Assembly: GCA_963971425.1 (NCBI GenBank)
Contig: OZ020523.1
Coordinates: 12,954,867-13,018,866, forward strand
DNA length: 64,000 nucleotides
Source: Bryoerythrophyllum caledonicum
Lineage: Eukaryota; Streptophyta; Bryopsida; Pottiales; Pottiaceae
Reading direction: 5' to 3'
In this document: positions 44,490 through 55,402 of the stretch, in pieces
Layout: every line of letters starts with the position of its first letter
How positions within the stretch are numbered: the first letter of the stretch is position 1
Position numbers and translations under genes: made by a program
The notes under the pieces: model-generated
What the model saw: only the letters and a program-made list of their open reading frames with translations
Told to the model about the DNA's origin: nothing
Database searches by the model: none

Positions 44490-44705
44490 CCCTTAATGAA
44501 AAGCAAGCAACTACAGGCTCTATCTTTCAGACCATCACAAGAGAGCATTCAAAATTGACATCCTAAAATATTCATTTTCAATGATCCATATAGAAAGTCT
44601 CACACAAAGAATCTTCCTATGGTTCCACACATCTAAATAGTAGAGAGATTCTTTGCACAAAAACCCGCCCTAAGTATGATAATTATACATTTGAATACCC
44701 CTAAA

Positions 44706-45206
44706 TAAGATCATCTCCACCACGGCACAAGGTCATGGCAAATTTGCCGCCTTGGAGTGAAACTTATAGAAATGTGCTCCACAGCCCACACCACAACCGT
44801 GCCATCAACATGCACGGCAGTTGTTCTCCAGTGTCCCGGTGGATTGGGCGACCTAGCCTGTTTAACACCAAATTCAGACAATTTGCCGTAGACGCGTTAG
44901 GTTTTGGCATTGAAGGTGGCTACTCTTGTGCCGCCACGTGACAACACGGGAGTTGTTGCGGCTCCGTGGACCGTAATATTATCCAAACTTAACTTCAAAT
45001 TACGTTTATTGGCGACTTTACGGCCCTTTCCGTCCTCCATGCACGGCAGTTGATGGCACATGTTGTTGGTTGGAAGTTGCGGATTTCCATTTCGGCTCAT
45101 TATTGGTGCAAAAAATTCCTTGCAGTCTCCCAAGCGTACACGTTCAACCCCTACGTCTCCCGCTTGGCGTAGACCAAGTTGGAGTTCATGGGTGGAGATG
45201 CTCTTA
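44706..45206. mobile_element. 501-bp MITE with TAAGAKCATCTCCACC inverted ends
   Basis: The left end TAAGATCATCTCCACC (44706-44721) and right end GGTGGAGATGCTCTTA (45191-45206) are inverted copies with one difference. GAGCATCTCCA-type ends are widespread in non-autonomous DNA transposons of land plants. The interior is GC-richer than the flanks and contains ATGCACGGCAGTTG twice (44811, 45040). It is non-coding. The target duplication is unclear: the outermost TAA/TTA may be part of the TIR or a Harbinger-type TWA target. Confidence 0.6.
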
Positions 45207-45491
45207 CATACTAATAGTTAACACCACTCTTAACCCTTTCACAATGAACAAGGCTAAAAGTGGTCATTTTTTGTCATACGGTTATAGGTCTCTTTGTTAA
45301 TCCCTACAGGATAGAGCCTATGACCGTGGCATCAATCCCAATTTCCATTCCACTATGTATTCTATCTCCTAATTAATCTTTTAGTGCTGAACATGACCGG
45401 CAAGACCTAGGAGATTCTATGAGCGTGATAGATCATGCGAAACATCATGTACACATTGGATACATATCATCGCAATACTAATTCATGGAAA
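45207..45491. other. Short spacer between MITE and gypsy fossil
   Basis: It contains TTAACCCTTTCACAATG at 45233, resembling one end of the TTAA-bounded elements without a found partner. The dispersed phrase GCCTATGACCGTGGCATCAA shared with 16762 also lies here. Confidence 0.45.
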
Positions 45492-45855
45492 TGTCACGGG
45501 ACATGGCGTCAAGGGCCTCTCCGCATCGTAGTTTTAGTGTAGATTAGTTTGTTACTAATCTATAGATTTAGGAATGTACGGAGGCACACCGCATTCATCC
45601 ATGGATGATTTTCATCCACTTAGGATTGTGTGTGTGTGCGTATAGCGCCGCACACGTCCTTGACTTGACGTCTTTGTCAAGTCAAGCTTTGTGAGTGAGT
45701 TAGAAAGAGTGTTGGAAAGTTCTTTGCTTGTTAATTATATCTTTTCATTAGAAATGGCTCCACATTCTTCTTTATTGCTTGCACTTGTTGATTCTTCCTT
45801 GGTGGAGTGCGTGACGCTTGACTACTAGAGTGATTATCTACTTATTCACTTGACA
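45492..45855 (+). repeat. 5' LTR (incomplete) of the gypsy fossil
   Basis: It matches 59090-59440: TGTCACGGGACATGGCGTC, CACACCGCATTCATCCATGG, GTGTGTGTGTGCGTATAG, TTGACGTCTTTG and GGTGGAGTGCGTGACGCTTG occur in order in both. The first ~110 bp of the 3' LTR has no counterpart here. Confidence 0.85.
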
Positions 45856-46050
45856 AAGACCCTCCATTCCTAGTCTTAGATCTCTTGTTATTGAGCTAGA
45901 AAATGTGAGAAAAAATTGTGGGTACTTAGATTGATGTTGTAGCACAAGTTTAGACAATTCTTACACAACAAACGACACTCAAATTTGACAAATTTTGAAG
46001 AAGTTGCAAGGATTGCATGGTGTGAAGCAAGAAGGTTGTTGTTGGCTTGT

Positions 46051-46140
46051 TCAGTGTTACATCCGAGCAGTGTTACATCCACAGCAGTGTTACATCCGCG
46101 GCAGTGTTACATCTAGGCAATGTTACATCCACGGTAGCTT
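46051..46140 (+). repeat. Tandem CAGTGTTACATCC repeat
   Basis: Five units of ~17 bp (CAGTGTTACATCCGAG, CAGTGTTACATCCACAG, and so on) are followed by related TTCATCCAC phrases. It lies in the leader region of the gypsy fossil. Confidence 0.85.
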
Positions 46141-47549
46141 TTCATCCACAACATAATTTCATCCACTAAATGCAGATTTCATCCACTATGGATGATACTA
46201 AAATTTGGACAAAAGTGACATAACTTTGCATTAATATCTCCCAAAATACCTTTTTAAAATTCCAACTTCGGATTTGAGCTCTCCATGGGAGTTTCTAACT
46301 TTCTATTTTGAGGGAGTGAAAAATTTTAGTGATTTTTTTTTCCAAAACCACTTTCTTGTGGATTGTTAAAAATAAAGTTTAGAGTCTAAACTTTGGAGGT
46401 AGTTTGTGAGGGCATTTTTACTCCGTTCAGAGTAAAATTGGCATCTAGAGCTAGGGTATTCCGCCATTTGTTCAATTTTAGTATTAAATTTTTAAATTGG
46501 CATATCGGCACGTTTGTCATTCAATGTGTTATTTGCATTTGGAGGACTTGTGTTTTTAAACACTGCAAAGGTATTAGCTCAATTGCAGTAGTTTCATAAG
46601 CAACACACAGATCATATAAGAAAAAAAAGTATGGGACCTTACTGCATGTTGCCCGTTTGTACCTTTATCCTTTGGATAATACCCGTAGATAGATCTCGGG
46701 GTGGTTTTTGTTTATGGTGAGTACCCGAAGTCGGTATTATCGCTCCCCCTCACCAGACCCTCCAGACTCCAGAGAGTGTTTTTACCACAGACTTTGGGCC
46801 ATGGTCGGATATTGACAAGGCTTTTGAGCATGTTTCAACATTGGATACCAACCATAGGCTTTGGGTATGGAGTGTGGCTACGTTTGACGACATGGAAGAC
46901 GATCTCCGTCGTGTCGTGCGAGATAGTTTTCTCGGGACGGGATGGGGGCATCTCCTTGCCCAATTGGCCGCTCCGATTCCAAACTTGGATAAAAGTAAAG
47001 CGCTAGCGGACACCGTCGTTTAACAATTGGTATGCATTCAAGCTCTTGCCCCAACATTTAGAGTTGGAGGCCTCTCAGACATACGAGAGCTGGACCATGC
47101 AACACGAGGCAAAATTGCGTCTCTGTTGAGGACTACTGGCGCCAATGTGTGGAGTTGGTGACCGTGCTCAAGGAGAGTGCGGTTGCCCAATGTGGGAGTT
47201 TAAAACTCCCACTTGGTTGCCCCTACAAAAAAAACTAGTTAAAATAGGGTTTTTGGTATTAATTAACTAGAAAAGTCGTTAGTGTTGTATGGAATTAGAT
47301 TAGATAGTGGATAGCGAAAATAGGGAAATGCTTAAGTAGTTAATTAGGTTTATAGAAGTGATAAAACTGGGTCTTAAAATCACTAGTTTATGTCTCGGAA
47401 AACAATTTCAAAAAGTCCCGGAAGAGATCCCGAGACGTAAGTCTAAAATCACCACTTAATCTAAATTAACTAGTTAAGTTTAGGAGGTAGTTAGAAGTAG
47501 TTGAGTTCTTCTAGATGCTAATTCTTGTTGAAAAAATTAGAGGTAGTGG

Positions 47550-47740
47550 TAGAAAAGAAAAGAAAAAAAGAAAAGAAAAAGAATAGAAAAGAAAAAAATA
47601 AACAAAAAAATAAAAATAAAAATAAAAATACATACCTGGGTATCAACCCGAGTATGAACTAGCGCGGGTACCAACCCGGGTATGGGCTGATACCCGGATA
47701 CCCGGGTATCACCCGAGCAGCAGCCCGGGTAGCTCCAGCC
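47550..47740. repeat. A-rich run followed by CCCGGGTA-rich block
   Basis: 47550-47632 is AAAAGAAAA/AAAAATAAA low-complexity DNA. 47633-47735 has seven or more overlapping CCCGGGTA or TACCCGGG phrases, strongly self-complementary. The C/T-rich stretch after it gives long spurious minus-strand frames. Confidence 0.75.
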
Positions 47741-48705
47741 GCCCTCAAAACCCCTCTCCCAAAATTCTCCTCTGCCGAATTTTTCTTCTCTCCAGAACTC
47801 TTCTTCTCCCCCTTCCAAAACTCTTCTCTTTCTCCCTCCTTCTCTAAAATCTTTCCCCTCCCCCTCAAATTTTCTCCTCTATTTCCCTCTCTAGTTCTCC
47901 CCCTCTCTCTATTTGGTTTTTTTTTGGAGTTGGAGTTTGAAGAAGTAGTCAAAGAAGTGAAAAGAAGGAGATGCAACAAGGGTTTTGGAAGAGGAGGTGG
48001 TACAAGCTAGGATTTGGAGGAAGAGGTGCGCGCAAGCTAGGGTTTGGTGGTGGTGGAGATTTCTAGGGTTTGTTGGAGGTGGAGGAGATTAGTGGCCAAG
48101 GCGAGAAGATAAAAGTGACAAAGAAAAGAGATTGTGGGTGCAACGAGTAGTGGGAAAACAATGGTGACTCTTGCCCATGTTGGGTTTCTCTTGTTTGTGC
48201 AAATTTCTTGTGTGTAAGTCTTTTCCTCTTTTTTCTACCGGGGTGATTCCCCGGTAACATCCTCCCCGGCCTAGAAAAAAAGTCCCCCGTGGGATTCTAT
48301 CTGGACCTTATTGTGACCTAATATACATGTGAAGTCTACATTAGTGTCATATTAATTGTTGTCTATTGTCCTAGCCTTGTGGCAAGTCATACTTTTAACT
48401 TTTCTCCATCTTCCTATCATTTTTAGGTCTTGCCCACATTTCCTATATTTTTTCCGGTCTAGCCGGTCAACCGGGAAAACATCTTTCTAAGTCCTTATCT
48501 CCAAAGTCCTCTTCTTGTTACGATTTTATGTGACCTTGTGTTGTTAGTATGTTTTCAGATATGTGAGACACCTATATCCACATATTCTAGCAAGGTGTTC
48601 CGGAGTTGTTTACCGATTGACCGGTAGACTTGTGTTTCCGGACCGGACCGGAGTTTGTGACAAGCTAATAGGGAGATTGGTGGAAGTACATGCATTTTAA
48701 GGATT

Positions 48706-49737
48706 TTGTCCACCCCGGACAACATGGCTCTACCGGTGTCGATAACTCTTTCAAAGATTGATCCAAACAAGTGGGAGGGGACTGCAAAAGGCATACAGTT
48801 AGAGGAAGACCTCATCCGGATGGGGTGTCGGGGACTTTACGAGAAGCCGTGGGTATTCCAGAGGGAACATGCAATGTTGGAATTGCACCCTTCCGGGAAT
48901 TCCCGAAAAGCCTACCAGACAAATCACCGGTCTTGGACCGTGGATGTATGGCGCGAAGTGTACTCTCTTCGTCAAGAGAGTGAGTGGTCAGTCGCGGTCA
49001 ACGGGGAGCTGTTAGAGGAACACGTATTGCAACTTTACAACTCATCAGAATGCTACCGGAGCGATCACTTCACGAATCATCAGTTGAGAAGGGCAGTTGA
49101 GTTTCTAAATCCAATCTTCCATCCCAACCATTGTGAAAGGGTCACGGCCCGGTTGGCCACTACCTACATCGAAGCATTTTTCGAAGAATCCTCTCCGGAT
49201 TGGGGATCCTTGTTGGTGGAGGCAATTTTGCCTCAAATTCGGGTGGTTCGACAAGGTGGAGGCTCCAAGACTTTCTTGACCCCCTATCTCATGCATTTAT
49301 ATGAGCACCACCGTTGTTTAGACCCGGATGAGCAGAGGATGTGGAGAGATGCGATGGCTCCTTTAGATCATCCTCTACGGGGCCCTCCTCAACAACCGGA
49401 GACCCGGTTGATGTTACCGGCAACTCTTTGGGATCTTTGGCAACCGGAGTCGCGGTCGATGCTACCTGCAAGACCCCGGGAAGCCTCTTCGTCTCAAGCA
49501 ATTCCAAGGAAGGAGAGGACCTCCCGATCTTACTGGGAGACACCATTTCAACCACTCGGGGCATCCAAGCAACTCACACTCGTGGAGAACATATCCAAGT
49601 TCTCCTGGGAGGTAACCTGGGAGATCCAAGAGATGAAGATGGAAGTAAAGGATGCAAAGAGTTTCAAAAGGGCTCTCCGGAGGATCTTTGAAGAAGAGGA
49701 CAATCCATGCCATTGTTGGAGGTGTCGCAGGCAATGA
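48706..49737 (+). mobile_element. Gag-like frame of the gypsy fossil
   Basis: A 343-codon frame starting MSTPDNMALPVSITLSKIDP, with AVEFLNPIFHPNHCERVTAR and LTPYLMHLYEHHRCLDPDEQ, sits immediately upstream of the protease, where gag is expected. I see no zinc knuckle and no clear similarity to a known capsid, so the assignment rests on position. Confidence 0.45.
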
Positions 49738-49989
49738 CGACTCCACCCACCACGGATGATTTGGTGGCAATGCCGGCTAGATTGGCGGCGGAGGCTATTT
49801 CTACGTTTGAGGCCAATACCACTTTTACACCTATGAAACAGTCCTTTGGGGATCGGTCACTGATCTTTGGAGTCGCTTATTTATCTGGCATTGCGGCCCG
49901 GTCACCACGGGAGCGACGTAGTGTGCCTCCAGGGATGGTACGTTTAGTGAATGACAACAGAGTCATAGTGGTTGGCGATACGGACGGCA

Positions 49990-50330
49990 ACCCCACTTGA
50001 CCTACTCCCCTACGTGTTATGTTTGACTCCGGAGCTCATTTAGTGATGATGGGCAAGCAACTAGCCTAGGATTTGGGTCTAGGTGCTTCGAACCTTGAGC
50101 CTTGCCCATTTACAATTGTTACATTGGTAGGGGGCACAAAGAAGGCCATGGAATACACCCGACATCCGTTGCAATTGATGTTCGGTGTGGAATCCGGTCC
50201 ATTGTTCTTCCACGTATCTCTCCAGTGTGCCGTGGCTAGTGCCATTAACTACAATATTTAAGTAGGCCAGCAGACACTTTATCTACTTGGTTTTGAGGTG
50301 GATAACTGGACGGAGGAGGCTTAGATTATG
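49990..50330 (+). mobile_element. Retropepsin region of the gypsy fossil
   Basis: It contains VMFDSGAHLVMMGKQLA, the DSGA active-site motif of retroviral-type aspartic proteases, followed by a flap-like region and downstream hydrophobic strands. The region is broken. Confidence 0.65.
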
Positions 50331-50689
50331 TCTAGGTGGTCTGCCGGTGATGGCATAATGAAGCTCATTCCGGTTGTCTTCGCAGCTAACGCGGTGACTA
50401 GCACGACAACCGCTATGTTCAAATAAAGTGCCTCAGCATCAGATTTGCCATGTAGTTCTACGCTTTTGGAGGAGACATATGCTTTTATGTTGATGGTGGC
50501 GGAATCACGTGAGCACATACCAGTGGAGATCCATGCACGTCATTGCAAGGATCTACTTCCTCCATGAGGGACTCAGCTGAAGTTCACTCGTCGCAGCCGA
50601 GAGGTTGTAGATGCTCTGGATGCTCTACATCTCTCACTAGACTCTTCCACTGTGTTGTTGGCTCGCATTATTCAATGGTGACCATCGGA

Positions 50690-51690
50690 GGAGTTTATTA
50701 CCCTCATAAAGCTATTTGCGGGTATCGGTACGAGGCTCGCGTCTGTGTTAGAGGCCGGACTCAAGGTACGGCAATATATCCATGTGGATAGTGACTTTGC
50801 AACCAACCGTGCCGCTCACCATCACATTCAACGTCTTTTGGAGTTGAATCGGGAGCAGTTACCGTCTTCTGCTATTCAAGGGTGTTTTGGCAAGTTGCCA
50901 CATGATGTGATATTGATCAGTGAAGATGATTTACGCCGGCTAGGTCACATGGACTTGGTGATTGCCAGATGGCCTTGCCAAGGCTATTCACAAGCGGGAA
51001 GTGGACGCGGCTTAGATGATCCACGGTCGAGTTTCTTTGCGGATTTGCTCAAGCTCATCCAGTGGTGGGTTATCCACCAATCAACGTCACCGGGGTGCAT
51101 TTTTGAGATGTACTTCCATTGGATGACATACGGACGAAGGTGCGTAAAGATGGGGCATACATCCATCGCCTTCTTGCTTTCCTTACGTTTGTAGATGCCG
51201 CGACATTGAGCTCTTACGCCCATTGGCCACGTTGGATTTGGACTAACATTGCATCATCGGCAACGCTCACCTCTACACTTGCTCAAGTGCAATGGCCTAT
51301 ACACCGAGAGGTCGATGACATCTTGGACGGCCACCGTGTATCCACGGCGATTACCAAGGATGATAAGCCACCATTGGCCGTGGTGAATTGCGTTGGTTTC
51401 ACTCAGAGGACATTTCCCACGTTGATGTGCTACCCGGGGTCTTTTACCTTTAGGACACACGGTCCGGGCATGGTTAAGGATTCTACTTTCCAAACTTATA
51501 AGAAGCCTTCTGCCGATGAGAGCGAGTGGGCGATGGGCTTTTTAACAGGCACTACCAACGCACTAGATCTCTCCGAGGGCCAACGTCATTATCTGTTGAG
51601 TCAAGCTATTGACCTCAATACTCTAGTTTGGATTTGTGGCCTCTATTTTGCTGTTCAGTGCCGTTCATGTGACCATCTACGTGTGTTGGT
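50690..51690 (+). mobile_element. C5 cytosine DNA methyltransferase region inside the gypsy fossil
   Basis: Motifs in order: KLFAGIGTRLASVLEAGLKV (motif I, cofactor binding), VDSDFATNRAA (motif II region), DDLRRLGHMDLVIARWPCQG with PCQ (motif IV, catalytic Cys), DDPRSSFFADLLKLIQWW (motif V-like), SSYAHWPRWIWTNIA, and WAMGFLTGTT with QRHYLLSQAIDLNTLVW (motifs IX-X, GF and the closing helix). It lies between protease and reverse transcriptase in the element's reading direction. Retrotransposons that captured such enzymes have been reported from dinoflagellates and charophyte algae, with the suggestion that they methylate their own copies. This copy is a fossil with a few breaks. Confidence 0.8.
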
Positions 51691-52049
51691 GGCAGACTGG
51701 AACTTTGATGGTCAGGAGACAACGGTGCCACATCTCACAGAGATCAAAGAAGTAGAGCTGTTTTTTTTGTTTGAAGAGGCACGCAACTGAGGAGCTTTGT
51801 GTTCAACATGTCTTTGTAGCCTTGGCGGAGGGCTTTGGCCGAGAGGATATTTTTTCCTGGTTTTATCATCACGACACGGGATTTTCTGTAGATCCTTTGA
51901 GCGAGGAGTCTAGAAGCACGAATGTCCTCTTTGCTACTAAGTAGCAATCATTGGCCGTGCCAAAATGCAATGAGTCTTCTATGGTGGAGAAGGTAAACAT
52001 GGAGTTTGATGATTGGCCTTTGGATTTGGGGCCACATCTTACCGATGCC

Positions 52050-53480
52050 AAGGTACGGAAGGTACTAGCGTTTATACGTTCGTATTGTAGTTGTTTTGCT
52101 TTTAGCCTCCATGATTTGGAGGGCTATAGAGGCAAATCGATACACATCCATTTGGAGGACAACCACCGGATCTTCTGACAACCATACAAGCTCAGTCTTT
52201 CACAGAAAGTTGGGATTCAGACTTGTTGTCAAGAATTGTTGGCTGCCAGCTTGATTAAGCTCTCTAACGGCGAGTATGATTGTGCCACGGTTATGCCATC
52301 AAAGAAGGATATCTTTAGCAATTGGACGGAGAAGTGGATGTATAGAGATTATAGGCCGGTCAATCGTAAGACAAAGTCATACTGGTATCCGATGCTGGAT
52401 GTCCACGCCGGACTCCGAAGGAGTTGTTCGATGCGATAGGCCACGCTAGAATATTTAGAACTTTAGATTTGCAATCTGGTTATCACTAGTTACCATTGAT
52501 GGTGGATGACCGGGTGAAGATTGCATTCTAAAGAGTTGATCAGGATGATAGAGATCAATTCTATTATTGGAAGTTCCTCTCATTTGGCCTCAAGAACGCA
52601 CCCGCTGAGTTTCTGAGTGTGATGGACTGGATGCTGACCGATTTACCATTTGCCCGATGCTACAATGATGATGTTGTCATTTTTAGTAGCAGCCTATAAG
52701 ACCATGTGGGGCATCTTTAGGCAATGTTCGAGACGTTGCAGTAGTGGAGATTGTGTTTGCTCCATGGCAAGTGCAAGTTCTTCCACGACCGGTTGCCATA
52801 TTTGGGACATATGATTGTTCCAGGGGTCTTCGTATGCAACAGACCAAGGTGGATGTGTTGCAGAAGATTCTTGCCCCAACCGACGTATCATGGCTTCAAG
52901 CTTTTCTTGGCTTGGCAAATTACTATTGACGATTTGCCAAGAACTTCAGCTTGATTGTTAAGCCATTGACTATTCTCACGGAAAAGGATCAACCATGGAC
53001 TTGAGGACATAATGAGCAGCATGCGTTTGCTACTTTGAAACTAAAGCTCGGTTCAACGCCTATGTTGCAGCGTCCAGATGCTATACGATCCTTTCACTTG
53101 CACACAGACTTGAGTGGTGTAGGATTGGACGTTGTGTTGACTCAGAAGGATGATGAGGGACGGGTCTACGTTGTGGCATTTGCTTCTAGAGGCAACAACA
53201 ACGAGGAGTCCAACTATTTGTCTTGTGAGAGGGAGGTCTTGGCCGTGGTTAAGGCCATAGCCCGTTTTAGGCCCTATTTGTATGGGCAACATTTTATGTC
53301 GGTGACCGACCATCAGCCTTTGAAGTGGCTAATGGAGTCTAACAAACTAATTGGCAAGCTCGCCAAGTGGGCTTTGTTGCTTTGTATAATGCATGGTTGT
53401 TTTGTACATCGGGCCGGCATCACAAACTTGGATGCGAATGGTCTATCTCGCAATTCAAGTCCTTCGGAGGAGGATTTGAC
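52050..53480 (+). mobile_element. Reverse transcriptase and RNase H region of the gypsy fossil
   Basis: Patches include YRDYRPVNRKTKSYWYPM, SFGLKNAPAEF, a YNDDVVIF active-site block (YxDD), FLGLANYY, then LHTDLSGVGLDVVLTQKDDE, EESNYLSCEREVLAVVKAI and TDHQPLKWL, the usual Ty3/gypsy RT-RNase H series. The region is broken in many places. Confidence 0.85.
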
Positions 53481-53789
53481 TGATGTCGGATAGCATGGGA
53501 ACTATGACAAGGAGTCAATCCTGGGGTAGCATGCAGCGGCTTACCTCACGTTGATGTCTGGCTCCGCATCAACGTTGTCTGATTTGGCAACGGATGAGGA
53601 ATCGGATAAGGCCCAAGTTGTTAGCAATGTGTGGGAAGACGGTCCAGTCTTGCACAAGCTACAACATGGGACACTTTCCTCACTTCTTTTTGCTATGGAG
53701 TGTGATAGAGTTGGGCACCGAATAACAAAGTTCCGTTGGAAGACTGCCTTCTATTTCGGGTGTAGCCACATGGGACTAGGCGTATAGTT

Positions 53790-54480
53790 CCAAGGCGAGA
53801 TCATAGGGCTTTGTTGGTACGGCAAGTTTACAAAGACCTAGGACATTTTGGTGTGCGGCAGACTCATTCAATGTTGCACAACTAGTACTGGTGGACCCGC
53901 ATATATCAGTAGGTTGCCACGTATGTTTCTCGGTGTGAAATATGTGATCGGGTTAGATCCAACTTCAACACCTTATCACCTCATTTGCAGCCTTTTTCCA
54001 TTATGAGGCTAGGACACCGATGGTCTTTGAACTTTGCTGGTCCATTTGCGTAATTCCACGCGGAGCTAGGTGCGTCTTGGTGATGGTGGAGCATTTCATC
54101 AAGTGGATTGAGCTTGTGGCCCTTCCGCAAAACTCTTTAGAGTTGGCGGCCATGGCATTCCTCGACCAAGTGTTGGCTCGCTTTGGAGCCCTATCTGAGG
54201 TTTTGATCAACTAGCAGCGTGAGTTCCTTGGGGCTTTTGAAGCTTTGTGTACCAAGGCATTGATTGATCATCGTATGACTTCTCGCTATCACTCGGAAGC
54301 AGACGGTTTGGCGGAGCATATGGTTCAGACCGTGAAGCGAGGCCTACAAAAGTATGGATTATTTCAAGGTGGCCACCGTGATTGGAATTTGATGATACCG
54401 TGGATTGTCATAGGCTACCGGTTTAGCTCCCAGGATTCACTTGTTGCTTTCAGATCGTATGAATCGTTGTAGGAGCGGGA
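53790..54480 (+). mobile_element. Integrase region of the gypsy fossil
   Basis: It includes YKDLGHFGVRQTHSMLHN (zinc-binding HHCC start), CEICDRVRSN and a catalytic-core stretch with an LVMVEHFIKWIELVALP-type motif and YHSEADGLAEHMVQTVKRGL. The order after RNase H fits Ty3/gypsy. The region is broken. Confidence 0.75.
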
Positions 54481-55002
54481 GCCAATTTTATCAAGTTCCG
54501 AGTGGCAAAAATTGGCTCCGGTTGTGGATTTGCACGATCCAAAGATGTGAGTCCACTGTGTACACGATTGAGCGTAGTTCTTCAAGCGAGCTATGCCCAT
54601 GGCCATGGAGATTTTATCCATTTCTCAAATTGTGACACCTTACGGTACACTTGTATTTGTAGCGGTGCCTACCGACCTCAATTACAACATTTTTCCAGGG
54701 GATATCATATTTTTCTGCAGCGTGAGGCGCTTACAACGTTGGACGTCAAGGCATGGCGCACTATTCTTTGTGTGAAGGACGTGTTGTCCAGTGGTATCTT
54801 GTTGCTAGAAGGCAAGGATGGCCGGGATTGTCGAGAGCACTTTGAGAATTGTACTCCCTTTCATTTATCCATTGATGGCTCAGTTCATCTCAAGTTGGTT
54901 GTTATCCCAGACGGCCTTCCGTGTTTCGTGTGTGGGGAGAAGAAGGGCGCGGTTACTATATGTTAGAGATTAGAGTTGCTTGTTGTTATTATGATATCGT
55001 AA

Positions 55003-55402
55003 GGGAAAAGCTCATATGTGAGCAAAGAAGAATAGAAGAAAAAGAAGAATAGAAGAAGAAGAGGAAGGAGAAGAAGAAGAAAATAATAGAAGAAGAAGAA
55101 GAAGAAGAAGAAGAAGAAGAAGAAGAAGAATAATAGAAGAAGAAGAATAGAAGATGCAAAAATAAACACTTAAGGCAAAGATGGGAGGAAGTACTAGAAA
55201 CTTCTAAAATCCTAGCAAAAATAGTTCCACGGTCTTAGCTCCCAGAAATTATTTTTTTAAGAAAAAAAAAGTAAATTTTTTAAAAAATAAATCAAATATT
55301 CGGAGAATATGCGAATATATCACAAATATTTTTATAATATTTGAATATTCTTTGCTATCTACGGCTGAATTTTCTACTCACTACTCACATACAAGACTCC
55401 TT
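55003..55402. mobile_element. 400-bp Mutator-like MITE inside the copia 5' LTR
   Basis: TGATATCGTAA (11 bp) occurs at 54992-55002 and again at 55403-55413. The 3' copia LTR has this site once, uninterrupted, at the matching position. The insert begins GGGAAAAGCTCATATGTGAG and ends CTACTCACATACAAGACTCC, giving imperfect inverted ends with shared TATGTGAG. A 9-11-bp target duplication is typical of Mutator-like elements. A GAA-rich microsatellite fills 55021-55145. Confidence 0.6.
55021..55158 (+). repeat. GAA-type microsatellite
   Basis: Runs of AGAAGA, with an uninterrupted stretch near 55095-55130, are interspersed with AATAGA. It lies inside the MITE at 55003-55402. Confidence 0.9.

Larger units (their letters stand above)
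42530..44705. other. Extremely AT-rich DNA with minisatellite-like stretches
   Basis: 42820-42905 repeats TTTGTAAATTA-like units. 43150-43560 is built from ACCTAATATATA and TTAGGTAATAT phrases in both orientations. 43995-44165 is the right copy of the direct repeat flanking the CDPK gene. 44160-44215 doubles TTTACCTCATTGTATAGCA. No reading frames are supported. Confidence 0.6.

Noticed and set aside
45225-45250. Lone TTAACCCTTTCACAATG resembling a TTAA-element end
   Set aside because: No convincing partner end was found; kept only as a note in the spacer entry.
47537-47979. Glu/Gly-rich minus-strand ORFs
   Set aside because: They arise from a C/T-rich and A-rich low-complexity tract and are not protein-like.
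54963-55169. Phe/Leu-rich minus-strand ORF
   Set aside because: It is a translation of the GAA microsatellite.
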